From assembly GCF_046098205.1 (NCBI RefSeq), contig NZ_JBJURJ010000003.1, forward strand, positions 186,001-250,000: a DNA stretch of 64,000 bases, given 5' to 3'. The notes below the pieces were generated by a model, which was not told the DNA's origin, ran no database searches, and worked only from the letters and a program-made list of their open reading frames with translations. Source of the DNA: Paenibacillus_AR mesotrionivorans. GTDB taxonomy: Bacteria > Bacillota > Bacilli > Paenibacillales > NBRC-103111. Positions 63,800-64,000 of this stretch are shown piece after piece (the stretch's first letter is position 1; the number at the start of each line of letters is the position of its first letter). The translations under genes and the position numbers were made by a program.

Positions 63800-64000
63800 T
63801 TCATCAAGCTAACCAACGGCTGCAGCTGCAGCTCCCTGATGCCCTCCGCAACCAGTCGGGCCATCTCCAACGCGCCTTTTTCCGAGAAGTGGGTGTTATC
63901 CTGGACGCCTTCCGGGTAATTGGGGTGTTCACCAGGCTGCAGCCACAGGAAAAAGGCTTGGGAGGGCTCCTCCCCCGTCTCCTCCAGAAGCCTCCGGCTC
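63796..64000 (-). CDS. SGNH-type esterase, C-terminal end only
   Basis: The reverse strand from the right edge reads GVQDNTHFSEKGALEMARLV before the stop at 63796. The D-x-x-H with GA-x-x-MA is the catalytic Asp-His block of SGNH hydrolases, as in rhamnogalacturonan acetylesterases. The rest lies outside the window. Confidence 0.75.
   Translation of the reverse strand, partial: SRRLLEETGEEPSQAFFLWLQPGEHPNYPEGVQDNTHFSEKGALEMARLVAEGIRELQLQPLVSLMK

Overview
The window looks like a chromosome segment of a Paenibacillus-type, endospore-forming Firmicute. Supporting this are a lipoprotein with copper-amine-oxidase-N 'stalk' repeats, a YjcZ-type small sporulation protein, YuzB/YutI, DUF2515 (YppC) and DUF456 proteins, tandem class B penicillin-binding proteins, strong AGGAGG ribosome sites with frequent GTG/TTG starts, and intergenic repeats that recur inside the window. 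The assignment is inferred from gene families, not from a database match.

Layout. (1) 1-26.5 kb is GC-rich backbone: Fe-S scaffold, UbiD-family decarboxylase with a HEPN protein, thioredoxin, SPFH protein with a small RHH protein, stalk lipoprotein, YppC, lipid flippase, DUF456, HAD phosphatase, asnB, two PBPs, a second HAD, a transglutaminase-like membrane protein, an MFS carrier with a His-rich loop, azlCD, a nitroreductase-like protein, a YbaK-type deacylase, a SRAP protein and tRNA-Arg(UCU). (2) 26.6-28.8 kb is AT-rich and decayed: a small locus with a 31-residue YTGPGGG-repeat peptide, a broken three-helix membrane protein and an acidic small protein, then an IS3-type remnant. (3) 28.85-56.06 kb is an AT-rich island holding a 23-gene co-directional cluster (minus strand, 54686 down to 28855) that I do not recognise as any described pathway, plus a divergent AraC regulator and carrier protein. 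(4) 56.06-58.2 kb holds two decayed transposases. (5) 58.4-64 kb returns to backbone: sugar-phosphate nucleotidyltransferase with rpiA, a degenerate HD-GYP protein, GNAT, YdcF, NUDIX and the end of an SGNH-type esterase.

The island reads as a biosynthetic cluster for a nucleoside/purine-linked, acyl- or aminoacyl-decorated small molecule. The first three genes handle purine or nucleotide chemistry: an IMP dehydrogenase of the Tritrichomonas foetus type, an orotate-phosphoribosyltransferase-like protein, and a nucleoside phosphorylase fused to an AICAR-formyltransferase domain. Next come an IMPase-family phosphatase, a TrpB-like and a HisC-like PLP enzyme, a thymidylate-kinase-like protein and a nucleotidyltransferase. 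A butirosin-like acyl transfer module follows (AMP ligase, carrier proteins, BtrH-like proteins), then three radical SAM enzymes, a HAD phosphatase, an amidohydrolase, a RidA/chorismatase-fold protein, a propeller-like protein and a heterodimeric ABC exporter. The product is not predictable from sequence alone. The fused phosphorylase-formyltransferase, the second IMP dehydrogenase and the duplicated HemW-like proteins are the best leads.
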